Below, piece after piece: positions 8,924 to 18,303 of a DNA stretch of 64,000 bases. Positions within the stretch are counted from its first letter, which is position 1. Each line of letters starts with the position of its first letter. The DNA is from Mesorhizobium sp. (GTDB taxonomy: Bacteria; Pseudomonadota; Alphaproteobacteria; Rhizobiales; Rhizobiaceae): contig NZ_JAEULZ010000003.1 of NCBI RefSeq assembly GCF_016793485.1, forward strand, positions 186,001-250,000, written 5' to 3'. The notes beneath the pieces were generated by a model, which was not told the DNA's origin, did no database searches, and was given only the letters and a program-made list of their open reading frames with translations. The translations under genes were made by a program, and so were the position numbers.

Positions 8924-10555
8924 ATGACGACGCTGAAGAAGGCATATGACTACATCATCGTCGGCGCGGGCTCGGCGGGCTGTGTCGTCGCCAACCGGCT
9001 GACGGAAGACGGCAGCCGCTCCGTGCTGCTGGTCGAGGCCGGACCGCGCGACGGCTCCATCATCATGCGCATGCCGGCAGCGCTCGGCCTGCCGCTCGAA
9101 AGCACCCGCTTCAACTGGGGCTACAAGAGCGAACCGGAGCCCGGCCTCGGCGGACAGGTCAGCGACCAGCATCGCGGCCGCGTGCTTGGCGGAACCTCAT
9201 CGATCAACGGCATGGTTTTCGTGCGCGGAAACCCGTTGGATTACGAAGGCTGGGCCGCGCAGGGGCTGCCGAACTGGTCGTACAGTAACGTCCTGCCCTA
9301 CTTCAAGCGGATGGAGACTTTCGAGAAGGGGCCTAACACCTATCGGGGCGGCAATGGCCCGCTGCACGTCCATTCCTGCAAGGCCGACAACCCGCTCTAC
9401 CAGGCTTTTCTCGGTGCAGGGCAGGACTTCGGCCTCGCCCTCAATCCGGACCAGAATGGCGGCGACCAGGAAGGCGTGAACGTCGCGCAGGCGTCGATAC
9501 GAAACGGCGTGCGCGAAAGCACGGCTGTGGCATTCCTGCGCCCGGCTGAAGGACGCTCCAACCTGACGGTGCTGACCAACGCTACAGCCGTGAGCCTGGT
9601 CCTTGATGGCACGCGGGTGACGGGCGTCCGCCTCGAAACCCAATCCGGAGCCACAACAGTCGAGGCCGGCAAGGAAGTCGTGCTCAGCGCTGGCGCGTTC
9701 GATACGCCGAAGCTGCTGATGCTGTCGGGCATCGGCGATGCCGACGAATTGAAGGTGAACGGCATCGAAGCCGCAATCCATCTGCCCGGCGTCGGCAAGA
9801 ACCTTCAGGATCATGTCGCCGTGCCGATCCAGTACACGACGACCAAATCCATGTCGCCGACGAAGCAGCTTTCGAAATGGGGCCGCCCCTTCGTCGGTGC
9901 GCGCTGGCTGCTCACCAAGGGCGGTCTCGGCGCCAGCAACTATTTCGAAGTCGGCGCCTTTTTCAGGGGCAATGACGAGGTTGCCTATCCCAACCTCCAG
10001 CATGAATTCTTCCCGATGATCGGTGAATTCTATCGCGGCGAGGCGCGCGTGCTGGACGGCTTTCAGTATTTCACAAGCGTCATGCGGCCGAAGAGCCGGG
10101 GCAGGATTTCGCTGAAGTCTGCCGATCCGAAGGGCCACCCACGCATCCAGATCGGCTTCCTCACCGAGGACGTCGACCTCAAGGAAATGATCGAGGGCGT
10201 TCGCAAGACCCGCGAGATGATCCGCCAGAAGTCATGGGATTCGCTTCGTGGCCGGGAAGTGACCCCGAGCGCCGAGATCTCGACTGACAAGGATCTGGCC
10301 GCATGGATCCGCAAGAACGCCGGCACGGGCTACCATGCGGTCGGAACATGCCGGATGGGCGTGGACGAGGATGCAGTCACGGATGGCGGCGGCCTTGTGC
10401 GCGGCGTCGAGGGCCTGCGCATTGCGGACGCCTCGCTTATGCCTGCGCTGACGACCGGCAACACGAATGCGCCGACGATCATGATCGGCGAAAAGATATC
10501 TGACGCGATCCTGGGCCGCCAGTTGCCGCCCTCGGACGCACCCTTCGCGCACTGA
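8924..10555 (+). CDS. GMC-family FAD alcohol dehydrogenase/oxidase
   Basis: A 543-residue flavoprotein of the glucose-methanol-choline family. The N-terminal FAD fold is YIIVGAGSAGCVVANRL, followed by the GMC signature RGRVLGGTSSINGMVFVRG. The catalytic His lies in GTGYHAVGTCRMG and the C-terminal Asn in [14 protein letters not shown]. No signal peptide is evident, so it should be cytoplasmic. Members oxidise choline, other alcohols or hydroxy acids. The gene follows the aldehyde dehydrogenase by 4 bp, so an alcohol to aldehyde to acid sequence is likely, but the alcohol is unknown. It is similar in size to the second GMC protein of the window (49221-50852), which belongs to a different operon. 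Confidence 0.88.
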   Translation: MTTLKKAYDYIIVGAGSAGCVVANRLTEDGSRSVLLVEAGPRDGSIIMRMPAALGLPLESTRFNWGYKSEPEPGLGGQVSDQHRGRVLGGTSSINGMVFVRGNPLDYEGWAAQGLPNWSYSNVLPYFKRMETFEKGPNTYRGGNGPLHVHSCKADNPLYQAFLGAGQDFGLALNPDQNGGDQEGVNVAQASIRNGVRESTAVAFLRPAEGRSNLTVLTNATAVSLVLDGTRVTGVRLETQSGATTVEAGKEVVLSAGAFDTPKLLMLSGIGDADELKVNGIEAAIHLPGVGKNLQDHVAVPIQYTTTKSMSPTKQLSKWGRPFVGARWLLTKGGLGASNYFEVGAFFRGNDEVAYPNLQHEFFPMIGEFYRGEARVLDGFQYFTSVMRPKSRGRISLKSADPKGHPRIQIGFLTEDVDLKEMIEGVRKTREMIRQKSWDSLRGREVTPSAEISTDKDLAAWIRKNAGTGYHAVGTCRMGVDEDAVTDGGGLVRGVEGLRIADASLMPALTTGNTNAPTIMIGEKISDAILGRQLPPSDAPFAH

Positions 10556-10663
10556 TGGGGTAGTTGTTCCCATCGGTGCGGTGCGTTTTCCTTGACGGCG
10601 ACAAGTGCCGCCGTCTCTCGTAAAATCGACGGTAGAGCCGTCCTGCTTTTGGAGTTGAACGAT

Positions 10664-11626
10664 ATGAAGGCCGACATTTTCTCCGGCGTAATGCCCGCCC
10701 TGATGACGCCGTGCAAGGACGACCGCACACCCGATTTCGACGGCCTTGTGCGCAAGGGCAAGGAACTGATCGGCAAGGGCATGTCCGCTGTCATCTATTG
10801 CGGATCGATGGGCGACTGGCCGCTGCTGACCGACGCGCAGCGCATGGAAGGCGTGGAGCGGCTGACGAAGGCAGGCGTGCCTGTCATCGTCGGCACCGGC
10901 GCGGTCAACACGGCGTCGGCCGTGGCACATGCCGCCCATGCCCAGAAAGTCGGCGCGAAAGGCCTGATGGTCATTCCGCGCGTTCTGTCTCGCGGCACGT
11001 CGCCCAGCGCGCAGAAGGCGCATTTCAAGGCGATCCTGTCCGCAGCCCCCGGCCTGCCGGCCGTAATCTACAACAGCCCCTACTATGGCTTCGCAACCCG
11101 CGCGGACCTGTTCTTCGCGCTGCGCGCCGAGCATCCGAACCTCGTCGGCTTCAAGGAATTCGGCGGCCCGTCCGACCTGCGCTACGCCGCCGAGCACATC
11201 ACCAGCGGCAACGACGACATCGCACTGATGGTCGGTGTCGACACCGCCGTCTTCCACGGCTTCGTCAACTGCGGCGCAAAGGGCGCCATCACCGGCATCG
11301 GCAACGTCCTGCCGAAGGAGGTCATCCACCTCTGCAAGCTTTCGCAGGGAGCAGCCGCCGGCGACGTCGAAGCCCGCCAGCGCGCCCTGGAGTTGGAACA
11401 GGCACTCGGCGTCCTCTCGTCCTTCGACGAGGGCGCCGACCTTGTGCTCTTCTACAAGCACATGATGGTTCTGAAGGGCGATAAGGAATACACGCTGCAC
11501 TTCAACGAGGCTGACAGGCTGAGCGACAGCCAGATCGGCTACGTCAACGCCCAGTTCAAGCTGTTCAACGACTGGTATGCCGAATGGAGCAAGCTCCCCG
11601 GAGCAGTCCAGACCTACAAGGGCTAG
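10664..11626 (+). CDS. DHDPS-family lyase, HypD-like (1-pyrroline-4-hydroxy-2-carboxylate deaminase candidate)
   Basis: A 320-residue Schiff-base aldolase/lyase of the dihydrodipicolinate synthase family. The catalytic Lys164 is in LVGFKEFGG and Tyr136 in VIYNSPYYGF; the GTTGE-like loop reads CGSMGDWP, which is not that of true DapA. The start MKADIFSGV and the long C-terminus ending in KLPGAVQTYKG recall rhizobial enzymes assigned to hydroxyproline breakdown, where HypD deaminates delta1-pyrroline-4-hydroxy-2-carboxylate to alpha-ketoglutarate semialdehyde. The frame is open from 10592, but the ATG at 10664 has a GGAG ribosome site 9 bases upstream and matches the family start. It is the last gene of the operon, before two hairpins. 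Confidence 0.75.
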   Translation: MKADIFSGVMPALMTPCKDDRTPDFDGLVRKGKELIGKGMSAVIYCGSMGDWPLLTDAQRMEGVERLTKAGVPVIVGTGAVNTASAVAHAAHAQKVGAKGLMVIPRVLSRGTSPSAQKAHFKAILSAAPGLPAVIYNSPYYGFATRADLFFALRAEHPNLVGFKEFGGPSDLRYAAEHITSGNDDIALMVGVDTAVFHGFVNCGAKGAITGIGNVLPKEVIHLCKLSQGAAAGDVEARQRALELEQALGVLSSFDEGADLVLFYKHMMVLKGDKEYTLHFNEADRLSDSQIGYVNAQFKLFNDWYAEWSKLPGAVQTYKG

Positions 11627-11645
11627 GTCAAGTCAGTGGAAGATT

Positions 11646-11722
11646 GGTGGGCGTTGGGTACGCCCGCCAGGTGGAACAGACCGTCAGCCTCCCGATCCAT
11701 TCTTTGCCTTCCATAGGAAGGC
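11646..11722. terminator. Two stem-loops between convergent operons
   Basis: GGTGGGCGT (11646-11654) pairs with ACGCCCGCC (11660-11668) around a 5-base loop, with one wobble pair. GCCTTCC (11706-11712) pairs with GGAAGGC (11716-11722) around ATA and touches the dihydropyrimidinase stop codon. Neither has a long T-run, so these are weak or Rho-assisted terminators, or 3' end protectors. Their place between two convergent genes supports a termination role for both strands. Confidence 0.5.
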
Positions 11723-13185
11723 TATGCTGACGGCACTTGAATGCCTGTAACGGGGTCGAACCCGGTCACGAAACGGCCAAGGGGTGCGATGTAGTCGTAA
11801 GGTGCCCGAGCCAAAAACCGGCCGTGACCCTCGCGCCCTTCGATGACCCCATCGCGGCAAACCACCTTGCCGCGCGACAGGGTCAGTTCCGGCCAGCCGG
11901 TCACCTCCACGCCCTCATAGACCGTATAGTCCACCTGATGATGGAGATCGGCGTTGCGGATGGTGACCTTGCGTGTCTGATCCCAGATCGCGATATCGGC
12001 ATCGGCGCCCACGGCGATCGTGCCTTTCTTCGGCGAGAGGCCGAACAGACGCGCCGGGTTGGTGGCCGAGAGGGCGACGAATGTCTGGAGGTCGATGCGT
12101 CCCTTGACGACCCCTTCCGAAAACAGGATCGGCAGCCGTGTCTCGAGACCCGGGATGCCGTTCGGCACGACGGAAAATGGAGCATTCTCGCCGGAAACTT
12201 TCTTGCCATGCGGCCCGTCGAAACGGTTCGGTGCATGGTCCGAGGAAAAGACGCTGATCGTTCCATCGCGAAGATAGGACCACAGCGCCTGCTGGTCTTC
12301 CTCCGTTCGCGGCGCGGGGCTGCACAGGAACTTCGCCCCCTCGAAGCCCTGCCGGTCGAGATCGCGGTCGGTCAGCATCAGATATTGCGGGCACGTCTCG
12401 GAAAAGACCTTGAGGCCGCGCTGCTGCGCGCGCCTGATTTCCTCCGCGGGCTCCGCGCCGGATACGTGGAAGATGTGGACCGGCGTGTCGAGGAGTTCGG
12501 CCAGCGAGATGACGCGGTGGCAAGCTTCCCGCTCGACAGCCGGCGGCTTCGCCCAGGCGTGATACTTCGGCGCGGTCAGGCCAGCCTTTTCGAGCGCCTC
12601 TGTCAGGAAGGCGATCGCCGCGTGGTTCTCCGCATGCACGCAGACCAGCGCCCCGCAGCGACGCGCCAGAGCGAGAACCTTCAGCGTCTGGGCATCGTCA
12701 AGAACGATGTTGTCGTAGGTCAGGAATATCTTGAGGGAACGATGCCCTTCCGCGATCAGTGCCGGCAATTCCTCCAGCACCGCAGGAGAAGGGTCGGATA
12801 TGATCATATGGAAGGAGTAGTCGATCAGCGCTTTTTCCGCCTTGCGATGGTAGTCGCGCAGGTTGCCGGTCACGATGCCGCCTTTGACCTGCGTGCAGAA
12901 AGGTATGACCGTCGTGGTTCCGCCCGCCGCTGCGGACGCGGTGGCGCTGGCGAACGTGTCGGCGTTGTGGACATCGCCGACCGGCGGCTCCTCGATGTGG
13001 CAATGCGTATCGATGCCTCCCGGCAGCACGTAGCGTCCTTCCGCGTCGATCTCCTCCTGCCCCGGCGCAAGATCGCGCCCCAAGGCAACGATCTGCCCTT
13101 CGCGGATACCGATATCCGACATGAACACGTCGCTTGCGGTTGCGACGGTCCCGCTACGGATTACCAGATCGAATTCAGTTCCCAT
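11722..13185 (-). CDS. Dihydropyrimidinase/hydantoinase
   Basis: A 487-residue cyclic-amide hydrolase that opens dihydropyrimidine or hydantoin rings. Binuclear metal-site residues are visible: His61 and His63 (GGIDTHCHIEEP), Lys152 (RSLKIF, the carbamylated lysine position), His184 (VCVHAENH), His240 (HIFHVSG) and Asp316 (SSDHAP). The length is normal. The frame stays open to 13617, but the ATG at 13185 has an AGGAG site just upstream and starts as the family does (MGTEFDLVIRSG). It is the last gene of the operon behind a nucleoside-type importer and another deaminase, which suggests that imported nucleobases or their ring-oxidised products end here. Substrate preference (dihydrouracil, 5-substituted hydantoin, allantoin-like) cannot be told. 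Confidence 0.9.
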   Translation of the reverse strand: MGTEFDLVIRSGTVATASDVFMSDIGIREGQIVALGRDLAPGQEEIDAEGRYVLPGGIDTHCHIEEPPVGDVHNADTFASATASAAAGGTTTVIPFCTQVKGGIVTGNLRDYHRKAEKALIDYSFHMIISDPSPAVLEELPALIAEGHRSLKIFLTYDNIVLDDAQTLKVLALARRCGALVCVHAENHAAIAFLTEALEKAGLTAPKYHAWAKPPAVEREACHRVISLAELLDTPVHIFHVSGAEPAEEIRRAQQRGLKVFSETCPQYLMLTDRDLDRQGFEGAKFLCSPAPRTEEDQQALWSYLRDGTISVFSSDHAPNRFDGPHGKKVSGENAPFSVVPNGIPGLETRLPILFSEGVVKGRIDLQTFVALSATNPARLFGLSPKKGTIAVGADADIAIWDQTRKVTIRNADLHHQVDYTVYEGVEVTGWPELTLSRGKVVCRDGVIEGREGHGRFLARAPYDYIAPLGRFVTGFDPVTGIQVPSA

Positions 13186-13195
13186 GTGGATCTCC

Positions 13196-14545
13196 TCAGG
13201 CTTGCAGGCACTGGATCCGCCGAGCCTGCCGCGCATGGCGGGCCAGGATGTCGGGCAGGTCCTTGGAAACGGGTTGTGCGTCCTCGACAAGCGGAACGCC
13301 GGCGACCATGGTAAGCCCCGCGACAGCCGGTGCGCATCGCAGCCAGGCTTCGACCGGATCGGTGTGCGCACCTGCCAGGGCAACCTCCGACATGTGCCAC
13401 ACGACAAGATCGGCGCATGCGCCAGGCTCGAGGTGCCCGATCTCGTCCTGCCAGCCGAGGCACGCTGCTCCCCCGATGGTCGCGGCGTCGAGCGCATCGC
13501 GGGCTGACATGGAAGCGGGACCATTGCGGTAGCGACCGAGGAGCAGCGCCGTGCGCGCCTCCAGCCACATCGATGCGTGGTCGGTCGATGCGGAACCGTC
13601 GCAGCCAAGCCCGACATTCATGCCGCGCCGTCTCAATCCCATCATGTCTGCGGAACCGCCACCGATCAGCATGTTCGAACACGGGCACTGAGCTACGCAG
13701 ACGCCGGCATGCGCGAGACGGTCGATCTCGTCGCTGCGTGGATAGATGAAATGGGCAACCCAGGAGCGGTTCGTCGCCCAGCCTACCCGCTCGAAATACT
13801 CGACCGGAGTGCAGCCGTAGACTTCCTTGCAATAGACGTCTTCTTCGGGATCTTCAGCAAGGTGCGTGTGCAGCCGAAGATCGTAGGTCTCGGCCAGCCT
13901 TGCCGATTCCTTCATGATGCGCTCGGTGACCGAGAACAGCGAACAAGGGGCCAAGGCGACACGGCTCATCGAGCCAGGCCCGGGATCGTGGTAGGCCTCG
14001 ACCAGCCTGACGCTGTCGGCGAGGATATCGTCCTCCGACTGAACGACCGATGCCGGCGGCAAGCCTCCCTGCTCCACCGACCGGGTCATGGAACCGCGCG
14101 TGGCGTAGAAGCGGAAGCCGATATCTTTCGCGGCACGGAACTGTGCGTCGATCAGGAACGGCTTGGGATGGACATACATGTGGTCCATCGATGTCGTGCA
14201 GCCCCCCATCAGGAGTTCGGTCATCGCGACGTAGGTCGAGAGATAGACCGCATCCTCGTCGAGCTTTGCCCATAGCGGATAAAGGCCGGTCAGCCATTCG
14301 AACAACGTGCCGTTGGTGACGGGCGCATAGGCGCGCGTCAGGTTCTGGTACATGTGATGGTGGACGTTGATCAGGCCCGGTGTCAGCAGCCGCCCTCCGG
14401 CGGAAATCGTGCGCCGGGCTTCGGGTTCATCGCCTGCCTTGCCGACCGAGTGGACCCGGCCATCCTTTACCGCCACCCAGCCGCCGGCGATTTCATGACC
14501 CCGCTTCACATACACATGCGCATCGCGCACCACGCAATCCAACAT
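13196..14545 (-). CDS. Amidohydrolase, 8-oxoguanine deaminase-like
   Basis: A 449-residue metal-dependent deaminase of the TrzA/AtzB/guanine deaminase branch. Metal-site motifs are GLINVHHHMYQNLTRA (His62, His64), LHTHLAED, AHFIYP and GCDGSASTD. The FEWLTGLYPLWAKL and GCTTSMDHMYVHP segments match what I remember of bacterial 8-oxoguanine deaminases, which release ammonia from 8-oxoguanine or related purines and triazines to give uric acid-like products. It lies 10 bp upstream of the dihydropyrimidinase and 147 bp downstream of the transporter permease, all in one direction, so it probably acts on the imported base. Hydroxyatrazine-type substrates are the main alternative. Confidence 0.8.
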   Translation of the reverse strand: MLDCVVRDAHVYVKRGHEIAGGWVAVKDGRVHSVGKAGDEPEARRTISAGGRLLTPGLINVHHHMYQNLTRAYAPVTNGTLFEWLTGLYPLWAKLDEDAVYLSTYVAMTELLMGGCTTSMDHMYVHPKPFLIDAQFRAAKDIGFRFYATRGSMTRSVEQGGLPPASVVQSEDDILADSVRLVEAYHDPGPGSMSRVALAPCSLFSVTERIMKESARLAETYDLRLHTHLAEDPEEDVYCKEVYGCTPVEYFERVGWATNRSWVAHFIYPRSDEIDRLAHAGVCVAQCPCSNMLIGGGSADMMGLRRRGMNVGLGCDGSASTDHASMWLEARTALLLGRYRNGPASMSARDALDAATIGGAACLGWQDEIGHLEPGACADLVVWHMSEVALAGAHTDPVEAWLRCAPAVAGLTMVAGVPLVEDAQPVSKDLPDILARHARQARRIQCLQA

Positions 14546-14692
14546 CTTCGGTCACCTCCAAGGCCATGACGCCGGCCGCACCGGCCCCGGCGTTGTGAGC
14601 CCTGTCCCGCGGGGTGCGAACCGCGGATCGTCATCGAGGTGAACGGGCAATGCTTGCCGCTTCCTGCGGCAGTCTAATCGCGAATGTGCCTC

Positions 14693-15628
14693 CTAACGGA
14701 CATCCCTGAAATACGGCTCGCCCAGTGCGGCGGGAGCGGCCATCAGACGGCGCACCTTCTGCCATGCGAGAACCGGAACGATCATCAACGCGATGGTGCC
14801 GAGATAGGGCAGCATGGACAATACGGGAGCCGCGATCGGCCAGTTGCGGGCTTGCCCTACGAAACCGAGCGACGTGATCAATCCAAAGAGCAGCGCCGCG
14901 CCCACTGCGGTCCATGGGCGGTAGCCCGCAAAGATCACCAGCGCCACGGCAATCCAGCCGCGGCCCGCAACGACGCCTTCCGACCAGGACGGTACGAAGG
15001 CCAGCGTGAGGTAGGCGCCTGCGCCTGCGGCAAGCGCCGCGCCGGCCGAGACGTACCAGAAACGAATCCGCGTGACCGGAATGCCGGCGGCATCGGCTGC
15101 AGCCGGATTCTCGCCGACTGCCCTGAGGTCGAGACCGTGCCGTGTCCGGAAAAGCAGATGATGGAGAGCGAAGGGCAGAACGAGATAGATGACGTAAACC
15201 AGAACATTCTGGGTGAAGAGCGCACGGCCCACAAGCGGCAGATCGCTCAGGAAAGGGATTGCGATTGGCGCGAACGTCACCGGCGCGGGAATACCGGAAT
15301 AGGCCTTGCCCACCATCGCGGCAACGCCGGTGCCCATCAGGGTCAGCGCGAGGCCGCACAGGATCTGGTTAGCGCGGATGATTACGGTAGCCGTCGCGAA
15401 GACCATGCCGGCGAGAAGGCCGACAAGCATCGCGAGGATGAGACCCAGCGTCGGGCTTGGCACCGCGACCACGGTGGCGATGCCGGTTATCGCGCCCAGC
15501 GCGATCAGCCCTTCAACGCCCAGATTGACCACGCCGACCCGCTCGGCGAGCACTTCGCCCAGCGCTGCCAGCGCGAGCACGCCGCCGGCCAGGATGGCGG
15601 TTTGTATCAGACCAGCGAGTAGGTCCAT
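14693..15628 (-). CDS. ABC permease, purine/nucleoside (BMP-type) importer, second permease
   Basis: A 311-residue integral membrane protein with about eight to nine hydrophobic helices, of the branched-chain-type permease family used with Bmp/PnrA binding proteins (YufQ/NupQ-like). The motifs GVVNLGVEGLIALGAITG near the N-terminus and AVGENPAAADAAGIPVTRIRFWYVSAGAALAAGAGA (read in pieces, about residues 185-225) are the family coupling region. It lies 18 bp after the partner permease. With 15647-16693 it would form the channel of a nucleoside or nucleobase importer. Confidence 0.87.
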   Translation of the reverse strand: MDLLAGLIQTAILAGGVLALAALGEVLAERVGVVNLGVEGLIALGAITGIATVVAVPSPTLGLILAMLVGLLAGMVFATATVIIRANQILCGLALTLMGTGVAAMVGKAYSGIPAPVTFAPIAIPFLSDLPLVGRALFTQNVLVYVIYLVLPFALHHLLFRTRHGLDLRAVGENPAAADAAGIPVTRIRFWYVSAGAALAAGAGAYLTLAFVPSWSEGVVAGRGWIAVALVIFAGYRPWTAVGAALLFGLITSLGFVGQARNWPIAAPVLSMLPYLGTIALMIVPVLAWQKVRRLMAAPAALGEPYFRDVR

Positions 15629-15646
15629 GTCGAAACTCCAGGAATG

Positions 15647-16693
15647 CTACGCCGGCTTCGAGCGAACGATGCGATAATGCGAAAGTTCATCGCCAATGGC
15701 CGTGAAGAAAAGGATCAGCCCGGTCAGTGCGAGCACTGTCGAGATGTTCACGCCCTGCGTCTGCAGCGCGATGCCTGACTTCAGGATCACTGCCATCAGG
15801 GCCGCACCTGCGATTACCCCGATTGCCGATCCGCGCGCCAGGACTGCGACCATGATGCCGATGTAGCCGAAATTGTTGGATATGCCGCCCTGCAGCCTGT
15901 GGGTGGTGCCGATGACTTCAAACATGCCGGCCAGCCCGGCGATGGCGCCAGACATCAGCATGACGACGATGAGATGACGGCGAAACGGGATCGCCGCATA
16001 GCGTGCCGCGGCTGGATTGGAGCCGGCGATACGCACCTCGTACCCCCAGCGCGTGTAGTTCAGCACGCCTGCCAGCGCGACCGTGAGCAGAACGGCAATC
16101 GGTAGGCCCCAGTGAACATCGCCCCAGAAGCCGGGCACATCATGCGGCAGCCGCTTGGTGGCGGCAAAAGAAAGTCCGCTTGGGTCAAGCCACGGCCCCG
16201 TCGCCAGATAGTAGATGAAAAGTGCGCCGACGAAATTCAGCAGCAATGTCGTGATGAGCTCGCTGACATCGGCATAGGCTCGGGCAAGCGTGGGTATGAG
16301 AATCCACAGCATGCCGCCGATGGCGCCCGCCACGAACATGAGCGGGAGGACCAGGATCGTCGGCCCGGGTACGAAAAGCGCGACGGCGGTGGCGGCGATG
16401 GCTCCGGCGCAGAACTGCCCTTCCGCTCCGATATTCCAGGCACCCACCTTCATGGCGACAGTGACTGCGAGGCCTGTCAGGATGAGAGGCGTCACGATCA
16501 GGCCGAGATCCATCAGGCCGAAACGGGAACCGAATGTCGATTTGAAAACATGGGCTCCAAGCTTGCCGAGGTCGGCGCCACTCATTGCGAAGACGATAGC
16601 GGCGATTGACAGCGCCAGGACAATGGCGATGAGCCGTGCCGCCAGGCCGCCTGCCATGTTCTCGGACGGCACGCGCTGTATGCGAATGGACAT
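15647..16693 (-). CDS. ABC permease, purine/nucleoside (BMP-type) importer, first permease
   Basis: A 348-residue membrane protein (YufP/NupP-like), with an N-terminal helix at about residues 15-40 and a series of hydrophobic segments to the C-terminus. It shows VGAWNIGAEGQFCAGAIAA and RIAGSNPAAARYAAIPF, the conserved features of this permease class. Its start codon shares one base with the stop of the ATPase gene (TGATG), so the two are translationally coupled. It pairs with 14693-15628. Confidence 0.87.
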   Translation of the reverse strand: MSIRIQRVPSENMAGGLAARLIAIVLALSIAAIVFAMSGADLGKLGAHVFKSTFGSRFGLMDLGLIVTPLILTGLAVTVAMKVGAWNIGAEGQFCAGAIAATAVALFVPGPTILVLPLMFVAGAIGGMLWILIPTLARAYADVSELITTLLLNFVGALFIYYLATGPWLDPSGLSFAATKRLPHDVPGFWGDVHWGLPIAVLLTVALAGVLNYTRWGYEVRIAGSNPAAARYAAIPFRRHLIVVMLMSGAIAGLAGMFEVIGTTHRLQGGISNNFGYIGIMVAVLARGSAIGVIAGAALMAVILKSGIALQTQGVNISTVLALTGLILFFTAIGDELSHYRIVRSKPA

Positions 16694-18297
16694 CAGCGAA
16701 CCTCCTCGGCAGAGCCGGCCTCAAGGCTCCGTTGCCCGCCCATCATGAGGCCTATGGTCTCGACATCGACCTGGGATGAATCGACGACGCCCATGACTTC
16801 GCCATGGAACATGACGGCAATGCGGTCCGAGAGCTTGAACAGCTCTTCCAGCTCCTCGGAGACGAACAGCACTCCCACGCCGGCATCCCGTAACTCGGTA
16901 AAATAGCTCATCATCGCGTTGATGGCGCCGACGTCGAGTCCCCGCGACGGATAGGCCGCGACCAACACATTCGAAGCGATGCGCATTTCGCGCCGTGCGA
17001 CGAGCCGTTGCTGGTTGCCGCCAGAGAGGTTGCGCACTGGCATTTTGAAGTCCGGCACCGCCACGGAAGCCGCTTCGGCGATGGAACGCGCAAGCGCAGC
17101 GGCCGCCGAGGGACGATACATCCATCCCTGCGACAACGGTGCCTTGCCATATTCTCGGATCACGACATTGTCTGTGATGCTGAGCGCAGGCGCGAGCCCG
17201 CTGTGGAGCCTGTCTTCAGGGATATGGCCAACGCCAAAGGCCGCGAATTCCTCCGCACCGCGCGATGAAAGGTCCTTGCCGCAGACATGAATCTCGCCGC
17301 CCGACGCTCGGCGCACGCCGGTCAGCACCTGCGACAGTTCCTTCTGGCCATTGCCGGCGACGCCGGCGATACCCAGGATTTCGCCGGCACGCAGGTCCAG
17401 CGAGACGTTCTTCAGGGACAGGTTCCCAAGGTCGTCCCGCGCAGAAACATTTCGCAGGCTCAGCACGGGGGCATCGGATATCGGCTTCGCGCCCGGCTTG
17501 CGCTCGCGCATGTTGCTGAGCACAACTTCTTGCCCCACCATCAAGCGAGCGAGGATTCGCTTGTCGCACTCATTGGTCGGTTTGGTCGTGACCTTTCGGC
17601 CGCCACGCAAAACCGTAACGCGGTCCGAAATCTCCAGAACCTCGTCCAGCTTGTGGCTGATGAAGATGACCGCGTTGCCACGCGCCGCGAACTGCCGGAG
17701 CGCCTTGAAGAGTTCGGCGGCCTCCGCCGGCGTCAAAACCGCCGTCGGCTCGTCGAGGATCAGGACACGCGCTTTGCGCGACAGCACACGCAGGATTTCG
17801 ACGCGCTGTTGTTCGCCGGTTGACAGGTCGCTGACACGCGCGCCCGGCTTCACTGCAAGGTTCAGCGAGGCGGCGATTTGCGCCGTCCTCGCCTCGAGTA
17901 GATCCCGGCTGATGCGGCCGGGAGTTTCGGACCATCCGAGATGGACGTTTTCAGCAACCGTGAATGCCTTCACCAGCTTGAAGTGCTGATGAACCATGCC
18001 GATGCCGGCCGCGATCGCCTCGACCGGCGATGCGAAAGTGACAGGCTGGCCGTCAACGATGATTTCACCCAGATCCGGCCTGTATATGCCGGTCAGGATA
18101 TTCATCAGCGTCGATTTGCCCGCGCCGTTCTCACCGAGCAGCGCGTGGATTTCGCCTGGCAGCAGGTCGAAATCCACGTCCTGGTTGGCGATCACTCCGG
18201 GGAAATGCTTCGCAACTCCCCGCAGCGACACTATCGGCTGGACCGCAACGCCAGAAGCGGCCGTCCGATCAACATCCAGCATGACATTCATGATCAT
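16693..18297 (-). CDS. ABC ATP-binding protein with two nucleotide-binding domains, nucleoside type
   Basis: A 534-residue tandem ATPase (YufO/NupO or RbsA-like). The first domain has Walker A GENGAGKST, signature LSTGEQQRV and Walker B VLILDEPTAVLTP. The second has a degenerate Walker A (GVAGNGQKE) and signature LSGGNQQRL, followed by AAYPSRGLDVGA in place of a normal Walker B. This asymmetry is normal in the family: only one site is fully catalytic. An ATG two codons downstream (18291) could also be the start. It lies 6 bp after the binding-protein gene. Confidence 0.9.
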   Translation of the reverse strand: MIMNVMLDVDRTAASGVAVQPIVSLRGVAKHFPGVIANQDVDFDLLPGEIHALLGENGAGKSTLMNILTGIYRPDLGEIIVDGQPVTFASPVEAIAAGIGMVHQHFKLVKAFTVAENVHLGWSETPGRISRDLLEARTAQIAASLNLAVKPGARVSDLSTGEQQRVEILRVLSRKARVLILDEPTAVLTPAEAAELFKALRQFAARGNAVIFISHKLDEVLEISDRVTVLRGGRKVTTKPTNECDKRILARLMVGQEVVLSNMRERKPGAKPISDAPVLSLRNVSARDDLGNLSLKNVSLDLRAGEILGIAGVAGNGQKELSQVLTGVRRASGGEIHVCGKDLSSRGAEEFAAFGVGHIPEDRLHSGLAPALSITDNVVIREYGKAPLSQGWMYRPSAAAALARSIAEAASVAVPDFKMPVRNLSGGNQQRLVARREMRIASNVLVAAYPSRGLDVGAINAMMSYFTELRDAGVGVLFVSEELEELFKLSDRIAVMFHGEVMGVVDSSQVDVETIGLMMGGQRSLEAGSAEEVR

Positions 18298-18303
18298 CGG
18301 ATC

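Noticed and set aside
13186-13617. N-terminal extension of the dihydropyrimidinase frame
   Set aside because: It overlaps the upstream deaminase gene; the ATG at 13185 has an AGGAG site and the family start.
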